Shown in pieces: positions 61,621 to 64,000 of a stretch of 64,000 nucleotides of DNA (position 1 is the stretch's first letter; each line of letters opens with the position of its first letter). The notes under the pieces were generated by a model. That model had not been told where the DNA came from, did no database searches, and saw nothing but the letters and a program-made list of their open reading frames with translations. Position numbers and translations under genes: made by a program. Source of the DNA: Robertkochia sediminum (GTDB taxonomy: Bacteria > Bacteroidota > Bacteroidia > Flavobacteriales > Flavobacteriaceae); the NCBI RefSeq assembly GCF_016786255.1, contig NZ_JADMKT010000080.1, positions 70,796 through 134,795 on the forward strand, given 5' to 3'.

Positions 61621-64000
61621 CTACTCGTCCTCTTTGTCGTCTTCTTCCTCTTCGTAATCTTCCTCTTCGTCGTCTTCAGCCAGAACGTCGATCACCGGTT
61701 CCTTAAGAACCTGTTTGTTGGCGATGTTTCTTTCAAGTGCCAGGAGGAGGGAAGGTAAAAGGATCAGGTTAGCCAACATGGCAAACAAGAGGGTCATGGA
61801 TACGAGTCCGCCAAGCGCTTTGGTTCCTCCAAAATTACTGATCATAAATACCGAGAATCCGAAGAATAGGACGATGGATGTGTAGAACATACTCACTCCG
61901 GTTTCTCTGAGGGCATTGTATACCGATTTTCTGATGTGCCAGTGGTTGGCAGCAAGTTCCTGCCTGTATTTGGCCAGGAAGTGAATGGTGTCGTCTACAG
62001 AGATTCCGAAGGCTATACTAAATACCAGGATGGTCGATGGCTTGATAGGAATACCCAGATACCCCATAACCCCTGCTGTAATGATAAGCGGCAGGATGTT
62101 CGGGATAAGTGATACCAGGATCATTTTGAACGAACGGAACATGTAGGCCATAAAGAGCGAGATCAATACAATGGCCAGGGACAACGACATTACCAGGTTG
62201 TTTACCAGGTATTTTGTTCCCTTCATGAATACCAGGGCCTTTCCGGTTACGGTCACATCATAGCGATCCTCAGGCAATGCCTTACGGATCTTCTTTTCGA
62301 GATCTTCTTCGATGCCTTCCATCTTGTCTGTGCCGATGTCTTTCATGAAGGTGGTGATCCTTGCGATCTGACCGGTAGAATCTACAAAGCTGCTGAGCAG
62401 GTTCGAATTGTCCGACGATTTTTTGGCGTAGGACAGTATAAAGGTGTTTTCCTGGCTGTTCGGCAGCTGGTAGTACTTAGGGTTACCATTGTAAAAGGCT
62501 TGTTTGGAGTACTTGACCAGGTTGGTGACCGAGATCGGATTGGAGAGCTCAGGGATCTCGCGAATCACTTCTTCCAGCTCGTCCATGCGTTTGAGTGTTG
62601 AAGATTTCATAACCCCATTCCTTCTCTTGGTGTCGATCATAACCTCTATAGGCATGATCCCGTCAAATTCTTCTTCGAAAAAGCGGATGTCGTCAAAGAA
62701 CGCCGCGCCCTTTGGCATGTCTTCGATCAGGGATCCGGAAACGCGAATCTGGTAGATCCCGATAATACTTGTGATCAGAGCGATAAGTGAAACGATGAAT
62801 ACGGCAATACGATGTTCGCGAACCGTATTTTCCATCCATCCTACAAAGGCGTTGATCCAGGTCTTGTTCAGGTGCTTCAGGTGTTTCGTCTTAGGGATCG
62901 ACATAAAGCTGTACAGGATCGGGATGATGAGCAGGGACAGGATGAAAATAAAGATGATGTTCAGGGAGGCAACGATACCAAATTCGGTAAGCAGCTTACT
63001 GTTGGTAATGATAAAAGTAGCGAAACCTGCCGCTGTGGTCATATTCGTCATCAAGGTAGCATTACCCACCTTGGAGATCACCCGTTGCAGGGACTTGGCC
63101 TTGTTACCGTGCTTGTTGAATTCCTGCTGGTATTTGTTGATCAGGAAGATACAGTTCGGGATCCCGATCACTATAATAAGCGGAGGGATAAGTGCAGTGA
63201 GCACCGTGATCTCATATTTGAGCAGTCCCAGGGTTCCGAAAGCCCACATTACGCCAATGATCACTACGACCATAGAGATGATGGTGGCTCGGAAAGAGCG
63301 GAAAAAGAAAAAGAAGATCAGCGAGGTAACCAGCAGTGCAGCGGCAATAAAGGTGCCGATCTCATCTATGATATTTTGGGCGTTCAGCGTGCGTATGTAG
63401 GGCATTCCCGATACGCGAAGGTCGAGGCCTGTGTTGTTTTCAAATTCTTCGATCAGGGGAATGAAATCGTTGAATATAAAATCTTTTCGAACCGATGTGT
63501 TTACGATCTCTTTGTCGAGGTATACTGCCGACCTCAGGGTTTGTGTTTCCTTATTAAAAAGAAGACTTTCGTAAAAGGGGAGGCGGTTAAAAAGCTCTTC
63601 CTTCAATTGGTCTACCTCTTGCTGACTTTCGACCTCTCCTTCTGTAAAGGGCTGGAGCTCGAATTCCTGTTTTTCGGTATTCTTGACCAGTTTTTTCAGG
63701 TTGTCTGTTGAGACAACGAGGGCTACCTCTGGTTTGGCCTGAAGTTGTTTGTTGAGCTTATTCCAGGCATTAAAATGCTCTGGAGTAAAAAGACTGCTGT
63801 CTTTGATCCCTACGACGATCAGGTTTCCTTCTTCCCCGAAAACATCGAGGAATTTATTGTAGGATACATTGATCGGGTGGTCGTCCGGTAACATATTCGC
63901 CTCGGTGTATGTAAACCTCATATATTGCCACTGGGAGGCCATAAAAATGGTAACCCCTGCAAGGGCAACCAAGATCGCAATACGGTTTCTTAGAATGAGA
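61621..64000 (-). CDS. MMPL/RND-superfamily exporter, 5' end cut by window
   Basis: At least 793 residues of an RND-superfamily permease with two large periplasmic loops and two blocks of membrane helices. FTYTEANMLPDDHP in the N-terminal loop and the later GISVDDTIHFLAKY segment match the MMPL/patched-like group. The frame stays open to the window edge (a TTG at 63972 is only an internal codon), so the start is missing. The C-terminal 30 residues are strongly acidic (Glu/Asp). Possible lipid or small-molecule exporter; substrate unknown. Confidence 0.85.
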   Translation of the reverse strand, partial: LILRNRIAILVALAGVTIFMASQWQYMRFTYTEANMLPDDHPINVSYNKFLDVFGEEGNLIVVGIKDSSLFTPEHFNAWNKLNKQLQAKPEVALVVSTDNLKKLVKNTEKQEFELQPFTEGEVESQQEVDQLKEELFNRLPFYESLLFNKETQTLRSAVYLDKEIVNTSVRKDFIFNDFIPLIEEFENNTGLDLRVSGMPYIRTLNAQNIIDEIGTFIAAALLVTSLIFFFFFRSFRATIISMVVVIIGVMWAFGTLGLLKYEITVLTALIPPLIIVIGIPNCIFLINKYQQEFNKHGNKAKSLQRVISKVGNATLMTNMTTAAGFATFIITNSKLLTEFGIVASLNIIFIFILSLLIIPILYSFMSIPKTKHLKHLNKTWINAFVGWMENTVREHRIAVFIVSLIALITSIIGIYQIRVSGSLIEDMPKGAAFFDDIRFFEEEFDGIMPIEVMIDTKRRNGVMKSSTLKRMDELEEVIREIPELSNPISVTNLVKYSKQAFYNGNPKYYQLPNSQENTFILSYAKKSSDNSNLLSSFVDSTGQIARITTFMKDIGTDKMEGIEEDLEKKIRKALPEDRYDVTVTGKALVFMKGTKYLVNNLVMSLSLAIVLISLFMAYMFRSFKMILVSLIPNILPLIITAGVMGYLGIPIKPSTILVFSIAFGISVDDTIHFLAKYRQELAANHWHIRKSVYNALRETGVSMFYTSIVLFFGFSVFMISNFGGTKALGGLVSMTLLFAMLANLILLPSLLLALERNIANKQVLKEPVIDVLAEDDEEEDYEEEEDDKEDE

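Overview
The window is chromosomal DNA of a member of the Flavobacteriaceae (Bacteroidota). The evidence is a set of housekeeping genes of that type: rpsP with a long Ala/Glu tail, sucA and odhB of the 2-oxoglutarate dehydrogenase complex, rpoN, asnS, tyrS and an ExbB/ExbD operon. Promoters carry the Bacteroidota -7 element TAnnTTTG, genes lack obvious Shine-Dalgarno sequences, several start codons are TTG or GTG, and there are many short lipoproteins with an SC lipobox. The genus cannot be fixed from the sequence alone. I see no phage, insertion sequence, integron or CRISPR array.

Layout. 1-8.2 kb: a glycosyltransferase 39 gene (cut by the window start), a dolichol-phosphate-mannose-synthase-like transferase overlapping a dihydroorotase, a DUF4296 lipoprotein, an epimerase, tyrS, a membrane-anchored MutS-like ATPase and rpsU. 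8.3-14.1 kb: a complete four-enzyme hydroxyproline catabolic operon and a divergent AraC regulator. 14-20.5 kb: small hypothetical genes, a cyclase-family hydrolase, hemW, a membrane acyltransferase and a methyltransferase, with several short-period repeat arrays between them. 20.6-28.7 kb: the ligase-associated DNA-damage cluster (nuclease, ATP-dependent ligase, Lhr-like helicase, PdeM phosphoesterase) with a molybdopterin oxidoreductase inserted before pdeM. 29.7-31.5 kb: rpsP-rimM-trmN6. 31.7-35.4 kb: a GMC dehydrogenase with its small subunit, and glutaryl-CoA dehydrogenase.

35.9-41.2 kb: a two-domain CHRD lipoprotein, then a Y-family polymerase and a second DnaE, preceded by a striking pair of GGAA-N3-TTCC dyads. 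41.3-44.9 kb: DUF456, then a BlaI repressor and M56 peptidase pair with TonB-C domains and its probable operators. 45-50.7 kb: ruvC, sucA and odhB. 50.7-54.4 kb: an aspartic protease, tatD, an acyltransferase, ansA and tRNA-Ser(GGA). 54.5-57.6 kb: ExbB, a four-helix membrane protein, two ExbDs and an outer-membrane barrel. 57.6-64 kb: rpoN, asnS and an MMPL exporter cut by the window end.

How it fits together. Hydroxyproline is degraded to 2-oxoglutarate, which the SucA/OdhB complex in the same window consumes. DNA repair and mutagenesis are over-represented (four ligase-associated genes, dinB, dnaE, ruvC, a MutS homologue). The least explained signals are the paired dyads at the dinB-dnaE promoter, the period-7 and period-8 repeat arrays at gene ends, the Mo-oxidoreductase inside the repair cluster, and the repeated TonB-C domains behind the BlaI/M56 pair.
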